Assembly: GCA_023055425.1 (NCBI GenBank)
Contig: JALGPY010000014.1
Coordinates: forward strand, 808,501-872,500
Source: Linanthus parryae
Taxonomy: Eukaryota; Streptophyta; Magnoliopsida; Ericales; Polemoniaceae
Direction of reading: 5' to 3'
Length of the DNA: 64,000 nucleotides
This document shows, in pieces, positions 63,977 to 64,000 of this stretch. The stretch's first letter is position 1, and each line of letters opens with the position of its first letter. A program made the translations under genes and the position numbers. Under the pieces are notes generated by a model. It was not told where the DNA came from. It did no database searches and saw nothing but the letters and a program-made list of their open reading frames with translations.

Positions 63977-64000
63977 TGTTGGAATGTATGGGTGTGTATA
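63977..64000 (-). repeat. 5' LTR of the Copia element, cut by the window edge
   Basis: TGTTGGAATGTATGGGTG agrees with the start of the 3' LTR at 58951, apart from two bases. Only its last 24 bp (minus-strand sense) are in the window. Confidence 0.85.

Larger units (their letters stand above)
58951..64000 (-). mobile_element. Decayed Copia LTR retrotransposon, runs off the window
   Basis: On the minus strand the order is 5' LTR (only 63977-64000 visible), gag, protease, integrase, reverse transcriptase, RNase H, polypurine tract (AATGGGGGAGGAT, minus strand near 59511-59499) and 3' LTR 58951-59498. PR-INT-RT-RH is the Ty1/Copia order. Many stops and shifts and a destroyed RT active site make it dead. 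It sits directly after RPS3 fragment 6. Confidence 0.93.

Noticed and set aside
1..64000. CRISPR arrays, bacterial operons, integrated pararetrovirus
   Set aside because: No regularly spaced repeats with unique spacers; no bacterial gene organisation; all reverse transcriptase motifs found are of LINE or Copia type.

Overview
The window is nuclear DNA of a dicot-type flowering plant. It has spliced genes with canonical GT..AG introns, plant-specific families (an R2R3-MYB, an ELF4-like clock protein, a stress-response A/B-barrel protein), and a dense load of plant LTR retrotransposons, LINEs, SINEs and MITEs. I cannot name the species. Only four host genes look intact. They are RNA polymerase III subunit RPC4 (24955-29513, +, ten coding exons), a short R2R3-MYB of the TT2/MYBPA2 type (32216-33062, -, three exons), a UP3-like A/B-barrel protein (41558-42352, -, one exon) and an ELF4-LIKE protein (45786-46136, +, with a 5'UTR intron).  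Layout: 1-9.2 kb holds solo LTRs, a 446-bp MITE, a gag-only Copia derivative with intact target-site duplication (TSD), a 1.5-kb solo LTR and a (TTC)n array. 9.2-17.1 kb is a three-layer nest: a MITE split by a 7.6-kb LINE with 15-bp TSDs, the LINE itself hit by a 571-bp hAT-type MITE with 8-bp TSDs. 17.1-24.6 kb has a duplicate of the RPC4 promoter-proximal segment, a second decayed Copia derivative, more MITEs and a SINE with perfect TSDs. 24.6-33 kb holds RPC4 (introns loaded with MITEs and a poly-G tract) and the MYB gene. 34.06-38.53 kb is a composite LTR element with three apparently identical 350-bp LTRs. The outer two are in opposite orientation, yet the whole unit is bounded by one 5-bp TSD. 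It encodes a gag-only protein whose C-terminus carries six chromodomain-like W-x-Y-L-V-x-W repeats. 41.5-46.3 kb has the UP3 and ELF4-like genes. 51.6-58.9 kb is an array of degenerate 5' fragments of a ribosomal protein S3 (uS3) gene, several with their ribosomal-protein promoter boxes, mixed with a copy of the ELF4-like gene's downstream flank and LINE debris. 58.95-64.0 kb is a decayed full-length Copia element on the minus strand, running off the window.  The four host genes have unrelated housekeeping or regulatory roles (Pol III transcription, flavonoid regulation, stress or peroxisome function, circadian clock) and do not form a pathway. The main interest lies in how mobile DNA and partial gene duplication have reshaped the spaces and introns between them.
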